DNA of 36,480 nucleotides, from NCBI GenBank assembly GCA_021199375.1, contig JAJQIB010000006.1, forward strand, positions 1 to 36,480, written 5' to 3'. The DNA comes from Ruminococcus sp. (GTDB lineage: Bacteria > Bacillota > Clostridia > Oscillospirales > Ruminococcaceae). Below the pieces are notes generated by a model. That model ran no database searches and had not been told where the DNA came from. It saw only the letters and a program-made list of their open reading frames with translations. The translations under genes and the position numbers were made by a program. How positions within the stretch are numbered: position 1 is the stretch's first letter; every line of letters begins with the position of its first letter. Positions 7,597-15,278 of this stretch are shown piece by piece.

Positions 7597-9096
7597 ATGA
7601 AACGAAATGATAAAAAATCCGCTGATGCTAAAAAGATGCGATGGCTAAAAATACTTATGATTTTTGGCTATGGCGTAATTGTGCTTGTCGCTATGCTAAT
7701 TGTAGCTACACTCGCTGTAGATAAAACAGACGAGGTTTTAAAGGACAAGGTTAGCAGTCTGACCGGAGCGCTTAATGTTCAGATGAAGCTTAATATGGAA
7801 AGCTATCAGCAGCGTATAGAAACCATTGGCACTCTTGCTTTTTCGGTCGAGGAAGCCTACACCTATGATGCTACTGACGATTCAAACGATGAGTATGAGG
7901 CTCTAAACACTGAATCGGCAATTTCAGATTCGCTTTATAATCTGTGTATAATGGAAAATTTTGTTGATTTTTGTATCGTATACAAAAACAATCACACTGT
8001 AGGCAAGTTTTCTAACGGTACGACTGCACTTTTCGGAGATGATTTGTACACAGCACTTTCAGAAAATGTAACACAGCAGCGTACAAGCGATGGCTGGTTT
8101 GCGGGCTATAATAACGACTTTCAAAGGATTTACTATGTAAAGCGAATTCATGAGAATGCTATTTTGCTTATTTCTATATATTCGACTGAGCTTGAGAGCG
8201 TTTTTGACAATCCTGAAAGCATGGAGGAAATGACCGTTTGTCTAACTGAACAGGGACAAAATGTCATATACTCCTCTGATAAGCAGCAGGTAGGGCAGCC
8301 TCTTTCAGATGATATTTTAAGTCGTGTCGGAGATTTGTCGTCTGCTACTGTTATGGATGATACATATTTAATTACCGTAAACGAATGCTCAACAGGCTGG
8401 TATGTCATATGCTCAATTCCTACACAAATAATTTTTCAGGAAAAAAACGAAATAACATTTTTTATATACGCTGTAGGATTAATCGCAGCTGCCCTAGCAA
8501 TTTTATTCGGCTCACTGTTTTCTATTCGTGTTACTACACCTATGGATACCATGCTTTTTGCATTAGATACTAAGGCTCATATTGACCAGCTAACAGGAAT
8601 ACTAAACAAGCGCTCGTTTGAGGAATATACAGATAACGCTATTAAACGTGCACTTGGTCTTGAAAATCACGCGCTTATATTACTCGACATAGACAACTTC
8701 AAGAAGGTAAATGACACGCTCGGTCACGCATACGGTGATAAGGTTCTTGAAAATGTAGGCAGCATTTTGCGTCAAACATTTTCCGAAAGCGATTATATGG
8801 GCAGAGTCGGCGGAGATGAGTTTTGCATCTATCTTAATGGTATGGCATCAATGTCAAAAAATGATGCAGAATACTATGTAAAAAAGCAATGCGAAAAGCT
8901 ATGCGAGGCATTTCACAACAACTACACCGGCGATGATTTCTCATATAAGATATCTGCAAGCATTGGTGTCGCATTATTCCCTAAGCACGCAAAAACATTT
9001 AAATCGCTATATATCTGTGCTGATAAAGCTCTGTACAGCTCTAAGCAAAAGGGAAAGGATACATACACAATTTATGACAAAGCGACGGAGGTATAA
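7597..9096 (+). CDS. Membrane diguanylate cyclase with extracellular sensor domain
   Basis: This 499-residue protein has one membrane helix near residues 17-40, an extracellular region of about 240 residues (Cache-like by layout), and a second helix near 284-309. A GGDEF domain follows. The signature GGDEF is intact near residue 404, preceded by DIDNFKKVNDTLGHAYGD, and LTGILNKRSFEE is the usual domain opening. It should make cyclic di-GMP from two GTP in response to an outside signal. A HAMP linker is not evident. The gene has its own promoter and is followed after 3 bases by a solute-binding lipoprotein gene, so that lipoprotein is a likely ligand-loaded partner for the sensor domain. Ribosome site is AAAGGA at 7575 or the closer AGGT at 7587. 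Confidence 0.9.
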   Translation: MKRNDKKSADAKKMRWLKILMIFGYGVIVLVAMLIVATLAVDKTDEVLKDKVSSLTGALNVQMKLNMESYQQRIETIGTLAFSVEEAYTYDATDDSNDEYEALNTESAISDSLYNLCIMENFVDFCIVYKNNHTVGKFSNGTTALFGDDLYTALSENVTQQRTSDGWFAGYNNDFQRIYYVKRIHENAILLISIYSTELESVFDNPESMEEMTVCLTEQGQNVIYSSDKQQVGQPLSDDILSRVGDLSSATVMDDTYLITVNECSTGWYVICSIPTQIIFQEKNEITFFIYAVGLIAAALAILFGSLFSIRVTTPMDTMLFALDTKAHIDQLTGILNKRSFEEYTDNAIKRALGLENHALILLDIDNFKKVNDTLGHAYGDKVLENVGSILRQTFSESDYMGRVGGDEFCIYLNGMASMSKNDAEYYVKKQCEKLCEAFHNNYTGDDFSYKISASIGVALFPKHAKTFKSLYICADKALYSSKQKGKDTYTIYDKATEV

Positions 9097-9099
9097 ACT

Positions 9100-10368
9100 A
9101 TGAGGTACAGAAGAATACTTTGTATGCTAAGCTCGCTGTCGATGCTCTTTTTCGGTAGCTGTGCGAATGAATCTGTCGTAATATCACAGGATGAGCAGGT
9201 TGAAATTTCCTTTTCGTGGTGGGGAAATGACAGCAGAAACATTTACACCATCGAAGCAATTGAAGAATTTGAAGAGCTATATCCAAATATAAAGGTCACC
9301 TGCGACTATTCAGAATGGTCGGGCTATGAAACCCGCAGCAACATTCGAATGATTTCAAATACTGAATCGGACGTTATGCAGATAAATTACGCATGGCTGT
9401 CACAGTATTCCTCAGATGGCAGCGGATACTATGATTTAGAGGAGCTTTCAGATATAATAGACCTTACGAATTTTGATGAGGAAGCTTTAAATTACGGCAG
9501 ACAAAACGGCATATTAAATGCAATTCCGATTGCAATGAATACCGAAACGGTGTATATAAATAAAACGGTATATGAGCAATATGGGCTTGATGTGCCTAAA
9601 ACATGGGATGATCTCTTTGAAGCAGCAGGTGTTATGAACGGCGAGGTATACCCGATAGCAATGCAGATTAAACCGATGTTTCTGTACATACTAGCATACG
9701 CAGAGCAGCAATCTGGAAAGAGCTTATTTAAGGATGACGGCAGTCTGAATTTTGGTGCTGATGAGCTAGAAATAATGCTGAGCTTTTATTGCAGACTGGT
9801 CGAGGAAAAGGTTGTTCCGCAGGTTGAGTATTTCGACCGACTGAATATGGCAGACGGCACATATGCAGGTACAGTTGAGTGGGTAAGCGATGCCTCGTCC
9901 TACTGCAGCGCAGCAATAGAAAATGGTTATGAGATGGTTGTAGCTTCATATACAGTAACGGATGAAACCGACAGCGTGAGCGGCTGGTATGCCAAGCCAG
10001 CTACAATGTACGCCATAAGCAAAAATACTGAGCATAGCGAGGAGGCTGCCCTTCTGCTCGATTTTCTGCTAAACAGCAGTGAAATGACAGAGCTTCAGGG
10101 AATAGAGAAAGGAATACCCCTAAGCAAATCTGCACTTGCCTATCTTGAGGAGGAGGATTTGCTTGATGGCATTCAATATGAAGCATCACTGATGATGGAC
10201 GTCTGCTTTGATGAGCTTGAGCCAATAGATCCTTATACAGAAAATTCAGATTTGATTGACCTATTTAATACAAGCTGCAATGAGGTGCTGTATGGCAAGA
10301 ATGATTCTGCGTCACAGGCACAAATACTATATGAGGAATTTCAAGAGGTATTAGGTGAGCAAAGCTAA
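9100..10368 (+). CDS. Orphan ABC-type solute-binding lipoprotein, partner of the GGDEF protein
   Basis: This 422-residue protein has a short lipoprotein signal (RYRRILCMLSSLSMLFF, lipobox FGSC). Next comes EISFSWWGNDSRN, typical of family 1 sugar-binding proteins, and GLDVPKTWDDLFEAA. The GGAGGT site sits inside the end of the cyclase gene and the spacing is 3 bases, so the two are co-translated. No permease or transport ATPase genes follow; the operon ends at a tRNA cluster on the other strand. The tight link with a membrane cyclase suggests it presents a ligand to the sensor rather than, or in addition to, importing it. That role is inferred from context. Confidence 0.85.
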   Translation: MRYRRILCMLSSLSMLFFGSCANESVVISQDEQVEISFSWWGNDSRNIYTIEAIEEFEELYPNIKVTCDYSEWSGYETRSNIRMISNTESDVMQINYAWLSQYSSDGSGYYDLEELSDIIDLTNFDEEALNYGRQNGILNAIPIAMNTETVYINKTVYEQYGLDVPKTWDDLFEAAGVMNGEVYPIAMQIKPMFLYILAYAEQQSGKSLFKDDGSLNFGADELEIMLSFYCRLVEEKVVPQVEYFDRLNMADGTYAGTVEWVSDASSYCSAAIENGYEMVVASYTVTDETDSVSGWYAKPATMYAISKNTEHSEEAALLLDFLLNSSEMTELQGIEKGIPLSKSALAYLEEEDLLDGIQYEASLMMDVCFDELEPIDPYTENSDLIDLFNTSCNEVLYGKNDSASQAQILYEEFQEVLGEQS

Positions 10369-10411
10369 AAAACAAAGAAAAGGTCGGCAAGGAAAAATCC
10401 TTACCGACCTT
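10369..10411 (-). terminator. Terminator of the tRNA cluster
   Basis: The stem at 10380-10392 pairs with 10399-10411 around a 6-base loop. On the minus strand it is fully paired with one wobble and is followed by TTTTCTTTGTTTTTT, so it chiefly serves the tRNA operon; it may also stop the plus-strand lipoprotein transcript. Confidence 0.8.
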
Positions 10412-10421
10412 GACTAATTAA

Positions 10422-10492
10422 AGGCGCCACCCAGATTTGAACTGGGGATCAGGGAGTTGCAGTCCCACGCCTTACCACTTGGCTATAGCGCC
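10422..10492 (-). tRNA. tRNA-Cys (GCA)
   Basis: A complete cloverleaf on the minus strand. The acceptor GGCGCTA pairs with TGGCGCC, the anticodon loop is CTGCAAC with anticodon GCA, and position 73 is U as expected for Cys. No CCA is encoded. It is the last gene of a five-tRNA operon. Confidence 0.95.
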
Positions 10493-10502
10493 GAAAATAA
10501 AA

Positions 10503-10575
10503 AGCGGATTACGAGGCTCGAACTCGCTACCTCCACCTTGGCAAGGTGGCGCTCTACCGGATGAGCTAAATCCGC
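10503..10575 (-). tRNA. tRNA-Gly (GCC)
   Basis: A complete cloverleaf on the minus strand. The acceptor GCGGATT pairs with AATCCGC, the anticodon loop is TTGCCAA with anticodon GCC, and position 73 is U. CCA is not encoded. Confidence 0.95.
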
Positions 10576-10601
10576 AAATTTGCAAGCTTGCAATCTTTTG
10601 T

Positions 10602-10677
10602 TGGTGCCTCCGGACGGAATCGAACCATCGACACGGGGATTTTCAGTCCCCTGCTCTACCTACTGAGCTACAGAGGC
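10602..10677 (-). tRNA. tRNA-Phe (GAA)
   Basis: A complete cloverleaf on the minus strand. The acceptor GCCTCTG pairs with CGGAGGC, the anticodon loop is CTGAAAA with anticodon GAA, and position 73 is A with CCA encoded. Confidence 0.95.
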
Positions 10678-10706
10678 AAAGGAAAGCAAGACTTGCGATA
10701 TTTAAA

Positions 10707-10783
10707 TGGCGACCGGAATGGGGCTCGAACCCACGACCTCCAGCGTGACAGGCTGGCGTTCTAACCAACTGAACTACCCGGCC
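10707..10783 (-). tRNA. tRNA-Asp (GTC)
   Basis: A complete cloverleaf on the minus strand. The acceptor GGCCGGG pairs with TCCGGTC, the anticodon loop is CTGTCAC with anticodon GTC, and G73 (an Asp identity base) is followed by an encoded CCA. Confidence 0.95.
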
Positions 10784-10815
10784 ATTATTTAGCGGAGAGA
10801 GGTCTCTCCGCTGAG

Positions 10816-10888
10816 TGGAAACTATAGGGCTCGAACCTATGACCCTCTGCTTGTAAGGCAGATGCTCTCCCAGCTGAGCTAAGCTTCC
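10816..10888 (-). tRNA. tRNA-Val (TAC)
   Basis: A complete cloverleaf on the minus strand. The acceptor GGAAGCT pairs with AGTTTCC, the anticodon loop is CTTACAA with anticodon TAC, and A73 is present without an encoded CCA. It is the first tRNA of the operon. Confidence 0.95.
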
Positions 10889-10930
10889 ATATATCCGCTT
10901 GAAGTCTTTATCTCTCCAAGTGACTATTAT

Positions 10931-10959
10931 ATTATACACTAATATCGAATAAAAGTCAA
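10931..10959 (-). promoter_or_regulatory. Promoter of the tRNA operon
   Basis: Read on the minus strand: TTGACT at 10959-10954, a 17-base spacer and TATAAT at 10936-10931, about 43 bases before tRNA-Val. Confidence 0.8.
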
Positions 10960-11077
10960 GCGATTTTTGAAAAAAATTTCGGTTTGTAGACTTGCACAAA
11001 TTTAATTGTTAGCAGTTGGCGAATTTGCACAATTTGCACTTGCTTCATCATTAAATACTATGCTTACGAATGAAAAA

Positions 11078-11956
11078 TCATTCCGTGCAGGATTTTAAAA
11101 GAGCCTTGATTTCTTCAGACATAAACCTATATTTCTTATCGCAAAAGTTACAGCATACCTCAGTTATCTCATCCTGCGCCAGCTGTTCAAGCTCTTCCCT
11201 GCCAAGCGAAATGAGCATTCTCTCGGTGCGCTCACGTGAGCAATTGCAGACATAGCTTACCTCAAAATCGTCAAGCAGCTCAGGCTCTAAGCCCTTTAGC
11301 GTCAGCATAGCTATATCCTCAGCAGAAAGCCCTTCTTCAAGCATTGCTGTTACAGGCTTAATGCTTGCAAGATTTCGCTCGATGGTGTCAATAGCCTCCT
11401 CCGGAGCAAATGGAAGAACATTTATGAGAAATCCGCCGGCACAGCGTACTGTAAGGTCTGTGTTTACCAGCACTCCTAAAGCACATGCTCCAGGAGTTTG
11501 CTCGCTCACCGCATAGTATTGCGTGATATCCTCGGCAATTTCACCTGACATAATCGGTATCTGTCCCGAATACGGCTCCTTTAATCCTAAGTCCTTTATA
11601 ACCGTCAGTGTGCCGTCACGTCCCACTGCACCGCCTACATCAAGCTTGCCTTGAGCGTTAAGCGGCAGCTCGATTATAGGATTCTGAACGTATGCTTTTA
11701 CATTGCCATAGCTATCCGACACAGCAATCAGCGTTCCCGCAGGGCCTCCTCCGTCAAGGCGCACTGTTAGGCTGTCGCTGTCATTCTTTAGTCCAAATCC
11801 CATTAGCGATGCTCCGAGGGCAAGTCTGCCGAGTGCTGCTGTGCAAACTGCCGATGAGTGGTTTATTTGTTCGATTCTTGAAACGATATCACATCCGTCA
11901 ATTGCACTACAAACGACAGATGCGTCCTTTGTTATAACTCTTACTATTCTTCCCAT
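11078..11956 (-). CDS. hslO: Hsp33 redox-regulated chaperone
   Basis: This 292-residue protein is a full-length Hsp33. The N-terminal domain begins GRIVRVITKDASVVCSAIDG. The C-terminal redox switch has the zinc cysteines as CNC (near residue 237) and CNFC (near 270). Under oxidative stress these cysteines form disulphides, zinc is released, and the protein becomes an ATP-independent holdase in the cytoplasm. It is the last gene of an operon after a methyltransferase gene, separated by 6 bases, with AAGGAA serving as ribosome site inside the end of that gene. No terminator is clear in the 190 bases downstream before the tRNA promoter. Confidence 0.95.
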   Translation of the reverse strand: MGRIVRVITKDASVVCSAIDGCDIVSRIEQINHSSAVCTAALGRLALGASLMGFGLKNDSDSLTVRLDGGGPAGTLIAVSDSYGNVKAYVQNPIIELPLNAQGKLDVGGAVGRDGTLTVIKDLGLKEPYSGQIPIMSGEIAEDITQYYAVSEQTPGACALGVLVNTDLTVRCAGGFLINVLPFAPEEAIDTIERNLASIKPVTAMLEEGLSAEDIAMLTLKGLEPELLDDFEVSYVCNCSRERTERMLISLGREELEQLAQDEITEVCCNFCDKKYRFMSEEIKALLKSCTE

Positions 11957-11962
11957 TTAAGA

Positions 11963-12715
11963 TCATTCCTTAGCTTTCTTTTTACATACATATACCAAAC
12001 GTTCGCTTGTATCTGATATTTTTCCGCCGCCATAATCATCATAAATACCGAGTACTTCAAAACCCGCCTGATCCAGCATAGCCTCAATAGTCTTAGGAGG
12101 TAAAATGATTTCCTTAAACTCCTCACTATAGCGGATGTACCTGCCGTTTTCCTCCTCAAAGAAATCAAGATATACTGTAACAGAACTGTCCGTTTTATTG
12201 TACTCGTTTTGCCATCCGCAATACAATCCGTCAAGCGAGTAAATAAAGGCTTCATCAGCAAGCACCTCTCTGTGCTTGTATTCGGTGTTCACATCAAAGA
12301 TAAAAAGCCCATCGGGATAAGCAAACAGCGAAACGCACTTAAAGACCTTAAGTGCGTCCTCGGCAGACTCAAGATGATTTAGGCTGTCAAGTGTACAAAC
12401 GGTGACATCTATTGTGCCATACATATCAATATGACGCATATCCTGACAAAGATACTGAATTTTTTGCCCGCTGTCGAATTTTTTATCAAGGGCGATATTA
12501 AGCATTTCGTTTGAGCTGTCAACGCCTATTACGTCATATCCACGCCGTGCAAGCTGCTCGCAAAGTGAGCCTGTTCCGCACGCTAGGTCAAGAAGTATGC
12601 CCCTTCTTCCGCCAAAACGCTCGACATACTCATCAATACAGGCTGCGATATGCTCATAATCTACATTTTCGGTCAGGCGATCATAGAAGTACGCAAAGCT
12701 CTTATATCCGCTCAT
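11963..12715 (-). CDS. Class I SAM-dependent methyltransferase
   Basis: This 250-residue protein has the Rossmann methyltransferase motif I (LLDLACGTGSL, near residues 41-51), then VIGVDSSNEML (motif II acidic residue) and CTLDSLNHL (motif IV region). The substrate is not evident. The start overlaps the stop of the TrpR-like gene by 4 bases (ATGA) and hslO follows closely, so the three form one operon. It resembles small-molecule methyltransferases of the UbiE/type 11-25 group rather than rRNA enzymes, but that is only a general impression. Confidence 0.85.
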   Translation of the reverse strand: MSGYKSFAYFYDRLTENVDYEHIAACIDEYVERFGGRRGILLDLACGTGSLCEQLARRGYDVIGVDSSNEMLNIALDKKFDSGQKIQYLCQDMRHIDMYGTIDVTVCTLDSLNHLESAEDALKVFKCVSLFAYPDGLFIFDVNTEYKHREVLADEAFIYSLDGLYCGWQNEYNKTDSSVTVYLDFFEEENGRYIRYSEEFKEIILPPKTIEAMLDQAGFEVLGIYDDYGGGKISDTSERLVYVCKKKAKE

Positions 12716-13011
12716 TTTTCCTTGTCCTTTAGCCTATCGAAAACTATTTTGTATCCACCCGAACCATCATACGCAAGCGAGCGATTAACACGGCTTATTG
12801 TAGCGGTTGACGCTCCGGTTTCCTTAACTATATCGTTATAAACGTGATTTTCAGTCAAAAGCTTAGCGACCTGAAAACGTTGTGATAGAGCCTTAAGCTC
12901 AGGTACAGTGCAAAGGTCTTTAAAAAACAGCGCGCATTCCTCGGTGTTTTTAAGTGTAAGTATTGCCTCATAAAGCTCATCTAAGCTTTTAAGCTCCGGC
13001 TTTTCCTTCAT
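12712..13011 (-). CDS. YerC/YecD-type TrpR-like DNA-binding protein
   Basis: This 99-residue protein matches the YerC/YecD family of TrpR-like regulators: an N-terminal helix (LDELYEAILTLKNTEECALF), LKALSQRFQVAKLL, and a helix-turn-helix ending GASTATISRVNRSL. Family members are found next to many genes and their ligand is unknown; tryptophan is not implied. It is first in the operon with the methyltransferase and hslO. A good AAAGGAG site precedes the ATG, and a promoter lies about 50 bases upstream. Confidence 0.9.
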   Translation of the reverse strand: MKEKPELKSLDELYEAILTLKNTEECALFFKDLCTVPELKALSQRFQVAKLLTENHVYNDIVKETGASTATISRVNRSLAYDGSGGYKIVFDRLKDKEK

Positions 13012-13062
13012 TTTTTACGCTCCTTTCTTTTCAAGCATTAAAGCGCTAAATTGTATAATCTC

Positions 13063-13091
13063 ATTTTACCACATAAAAGCCATAAAGTAAA
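13063..13091 (-). promoter_or_regulatory. Promoter of the yerC-methyltransferase-hslO operon
   Basis: Read on the minus strand: TTTACT at 13091-13086, a 17-base spacer and TAAAAT at 13068-13063. Confidence 0.6.
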
Positions 13092-13139
13092 CACGCTAAG
13101 GCAAAGTTTCACACTTTATTAACATCATATATTATTTCA

Positions 13140-13182
13140 TAATGCAAAAGGCTTGAGCCCTCTCAAATGAGAAAGCTCAAGC
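13140..13182 (-). terminator. Terminator of the padR-DUF1700 operon
   Basis: GCTTGAGC (13151-13158) pairs with GCTCAAGC (13175-13182), with inner TCTC/GAGA pairing, then a CTTTTGCATT tail on the minus strand. Confidence 0.7.
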
Positions 13183-13205
13183 AAAATTCATATCATCTAT
13201 ATCAT

Positions 13206-14630
13206 TTAGTCCGTTTCGATGTCTATATGTCCGCAGTCCGCATAAACGCTTACAATCGTGTCTCCGTTATACTCTGAAGAAAAATGGGATTCGCCGTTTA
13301 CGATAACGCTTCCGACATCTGCCTCAGCATAAAATGTGTAGTTCTCACGATTTTTAAGACCCAAATATATATCTCCGAGGTCATTTGTAATTTGCGATTT
13401 AGTTGCGCCAATAATCTCACCGTCATAGTCAAAATCTCCACAGTTAACGGTAAATGTCACTGTTCCTGCTGTGACATTATCAAGGTCTGCATTTCCCAAA
13501 TCTAAAGTGCCGAATAGCTCATCGCTTACTGTGAGATCCTTCACATTAAAATCGCCGCAGGAATTATTCACCTCAAGACCTTCGAAATCGCAGCCGGTAA
13601 TGTCTATATCTCCCAGGTCTGTTTCAAATGTCGCAATATTTGCGCTAATATTTTGTACGCTTAAATCTCCCAGAGAAAGGTAAACATCAAGATTTTTCTG
13701 TGAGCCTTCGGGAAGGTAAACATTAATGCTCGTTATCCTATTGTTTATGTTTAAAATGTTAATGTTCTCCAAGAAAGCAAGCTCCTTATCACTGTCACAA
13801 ATAAGAGTAAAGCTTTCACCTTCGGTAACGCTTAGGTCATCTACTCTTACTTTTTTAACTGTAATATAAGCCGAGTCGGTATCCGTCGGCAAAACCTTAA
13901 CCGTCGCAACATCATATGCCGAAATGCTAATGCTTGATGTTTCATCTGATAAATAGTATGTCACATCCTCATATCCTGCCTTTTTAGCATAATCCTCGCT
14001 ACTGGGATGAAGAATAAATGTAACTACAGAAAGCACAACTCCGACTGCAAGTAAAGCAAGCGACACTATGATAAGCGGCTTTGAAAGTTTAAATGGCTTT
14101 TTCTCGCCTGTCTTTTTCTTAGGCTTAGTAAATAAAAATCTCGTATAGATAATCGTTAGATCCTTTAATTTTACCAGCAAAAAAAGTAAGGGCTTAATAA
14201 GCAGGATGCAAAGACCTAAACAAATAGTAGCAAGTGCTAAAAGCTCTGTTACATAGGGCATATAGGAAATATAGGTCGGCAGTGACAAAAGAGACGCTAT
14301 TGTTATTGCAGGAAAGGTTATGAACAAAGCTACAATAACGCAAAACAGCGATAGTATAATCGAATAGCCTGAAAGCCACAGTGGGCTTGTAAAAACAAGA
14401 ACTAAAATTCTTTCTACGGTAAATCCCTTTTTCTTATCATTCGGTGTATTGCCTGGTAGGTTAATTTGTCTTGCAAGCTCTTCGGGAGAGCCTAGGCTTT
14501 TCATCTGCTCATTTACATCCTCTGCCTCCTCAAGCAGCTCGTTATAATATTCAAGTGCATTTTTAACCTCATCGGCATCGCACCCCTTTAGCTGCTTTGC
14601 AAGCTTCTTCATGTATTCCTCTTTAGTCAT
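13206..14630 (-). CDS. DUF1700 (HAAS)-membrane-DUF4097 beta-solenoid protein
   Basis: This 474-residue protein begins with a HAAS/DUF1700 helical domain (MTKEEYMKKLAKQLKGCD, through EELARQINL, residues 1-57). Several hydrophobic membrane segments follow between about 75 and 210. The C-terminal half has repeated short beta strands (DVYLSLGDLSV, FETDLGDIDITGCDFE, VNNSCGDFNV, LDLGNADLDNV), typical of DUF4097/DUF4098 solenoids outside the membrane. Proteins of this build are regularly encoded with PadR-type repressors, as here with a 4-base overlap. A role in envelope stress sensing is commonly proposed for the family but not proven. Confidence 0.85.
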   Translation of the reverse strand: MTKEEYMKKLAKQLKGCDADEVKNALEYYNELLEEAEDVNEQMKSLGSPEELARQINLPGNTPNDKKKGFTVERILVLVFTSPLWLSGYSIILSLFCVIVALFITFPAITIASLLSLPTYISYMPYVTELLALATICLGLCILLIKPLLFLLVKLKDLTIIYTRFLFTKPKKKTGEKKPFKLSKPLIIVSLALLAVGVVLSVVTFILHPSSEDYAKKAGYEDVTYYLSDETSSISISAYDVATVKVLPTDTDSAYITVKKVRVDDLSVTEGESFTLICDSDKELAFLENINILNINNRITSINVYLPEGSQKNLDVYLSLGDLSVQNISANIATFETDLGDIDITGCDFEGLEVNNSCGDFNVKDLTVSDELFGTLDLGNADLDNVTAGTVTFTVNCGDFDYDGEIIGATKSQITNDLGDIYLGLKNRENYTFYAEADVGSVIVNGESHFSSEYNGDTIVSVYADCGHIDIETD

Positions 14631-14965
14631 AATGCTACATCTCCTCCATCCTCATTATTTGAGTATAACAATCCTTCAATCTGCCTAGAAAAGCTTTTCC
14701 ACTCACATCTATAGCTTTCAAGCTGCTGTCGCCCTGAATCGGTAATGCGATAATATCTGCGATTTCTGCCCATATACGGCATATCATACGTTTCGAGCTG
14801 ACCGTTTTTTTGCAATCGTCTAAGCACCGGGTAAAGTGTCGACTCTGAAACGCTTATATGCTGCTGAATGTCCTTAGTGATTTTATAGCCATAGCAGTCT
14901 TCGTTTTCAGTTACAGCAAGCACCATCGCATCGAGCAAAGCCGCACTTATCGGGAAAACACTCAT
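14627..14965 (-). CDS. PadR-family transcriptional repressor
   Basis: This 112-residue protein has the PadR winged helix: LLDAMVLAVTENEDCYGYKITKDI, then STLYPVLRRLQKNGQLETY with the beta wing YMGRNRRYYRITDSGRQQLESY. It lacks the long C-terminal dimer helix of classical PadR, so it belongs to the short PadR-s2 type. The AAAGGGATG ribosome site precedes the ATG. It overlaps the DUF1700 gene by ATGA. Two identical palindromes in its own promoter make autorepression likely. Confidence 0.9.
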   Translation of the reverse strand: MSVFPISAALLDAMVLAVTENEDCYGYKITKDIQQHISVSESTLYPVLRRLQKNGQLETYDMPYMGRNRRYYRITDSGRQQLESYRCEWKSFSRQIEGLLYSNNEDGGDVAL

Positions 14966-14992
14966 TTTATCATCCCTTTCTATTGTTTATGT

Positions 14993-15026
14993 ATAATATT
15001 ATACGCCATATAATATTATTTGTCAA
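14993..15026 (-). promoter_or_regulatory. padR promoter with two ATAATATTAT palindromes
   Basis: Minus-strand TTGACA at 15026-15021, a 17-base spacer and TATAAT at 15003-14998. The palindrome ATAATATTAT occurs twice, at 14993-15002 (over the -10) and 15010-15019 (in the spacer), 17 bases apart. These are good candidates for the PadR operator; the AT-rich context weakens the statistical case. Confidence 0.7.
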
Positions 15027-15108
15027 TAGGTATGTATGAATTTTTTACAAAGATAATATTATCATTCTGATAACAACTCAAGAGAATAATTTCCTTATGC
15101 TTTAACAC

Positions 15109-15142
15109 AAAAAATGTCAAGAGGGCTAAAGCCCACTTGACA
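15109..15142 (-). terminator. Second terminator downstream of the lipoprotein gene
   Basis: TGTCAAG-A-GGGCT (15115-15127) pairs with AGCCC-A-CTTGACA (15130-15142), with one A-A mismatch. On the minus strand TTTTTT (15114-15109) follows. The 313-base gap 14966-15278 holds this, the next terminator, a plus-strand promoter-like sequence and the padR promoter, but no protein gene. Confidence 0.65.
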
Positions 15143-15165
15143 AATTGACAAAAATCGGATATAAT
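15137..15165 (+). promoter_or_regulatory. Plus-strand promoter-like sequence without a gene
   Basis: TTGACA at 15137-15142 and TATAAT at 15160-15165 with a 17-base spacer. It is followed by AGAGGGAGAAG and ATG TAC TTC TAA (15183-15194), a three-codon ORF, then the hairpin at 15202-15241. It could drive a short RNA of about 75 nt or be chance overlap with a terminator arm. Confidence 0.4.
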
Positions 15166-15201
15166 AAAATTAGAGGGAGAAGATGTACTTCTAAAAAATG
15201 T

Positions 15202-15241
15202 AAAAAAGCACCCACCAGGTGTCAAAACGCTTGGTGGGCTT
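15202..15241 (-). terminator. Terminator of the lipoprotein gene
   Basis: CCCACCA (15211-15217) pairs with TGGTGGG (15232-15238), extended by AAG/CTT around a small bulge. TTTTTT follows on the minus strand, 38 bases after the stop codon. Confidence 0.7.
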
Positions 15242-15278
15242 GGCTTGTCTTGTAATAAAATTTGTAAAATATCAAGGC

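Noticed and set aside
10437-10999. Long open frames across the tRNA cluster on both strands
   Set aside because: They cover five perfect tRNA cloverleaves and have no ribosome sites; they are chance frames.
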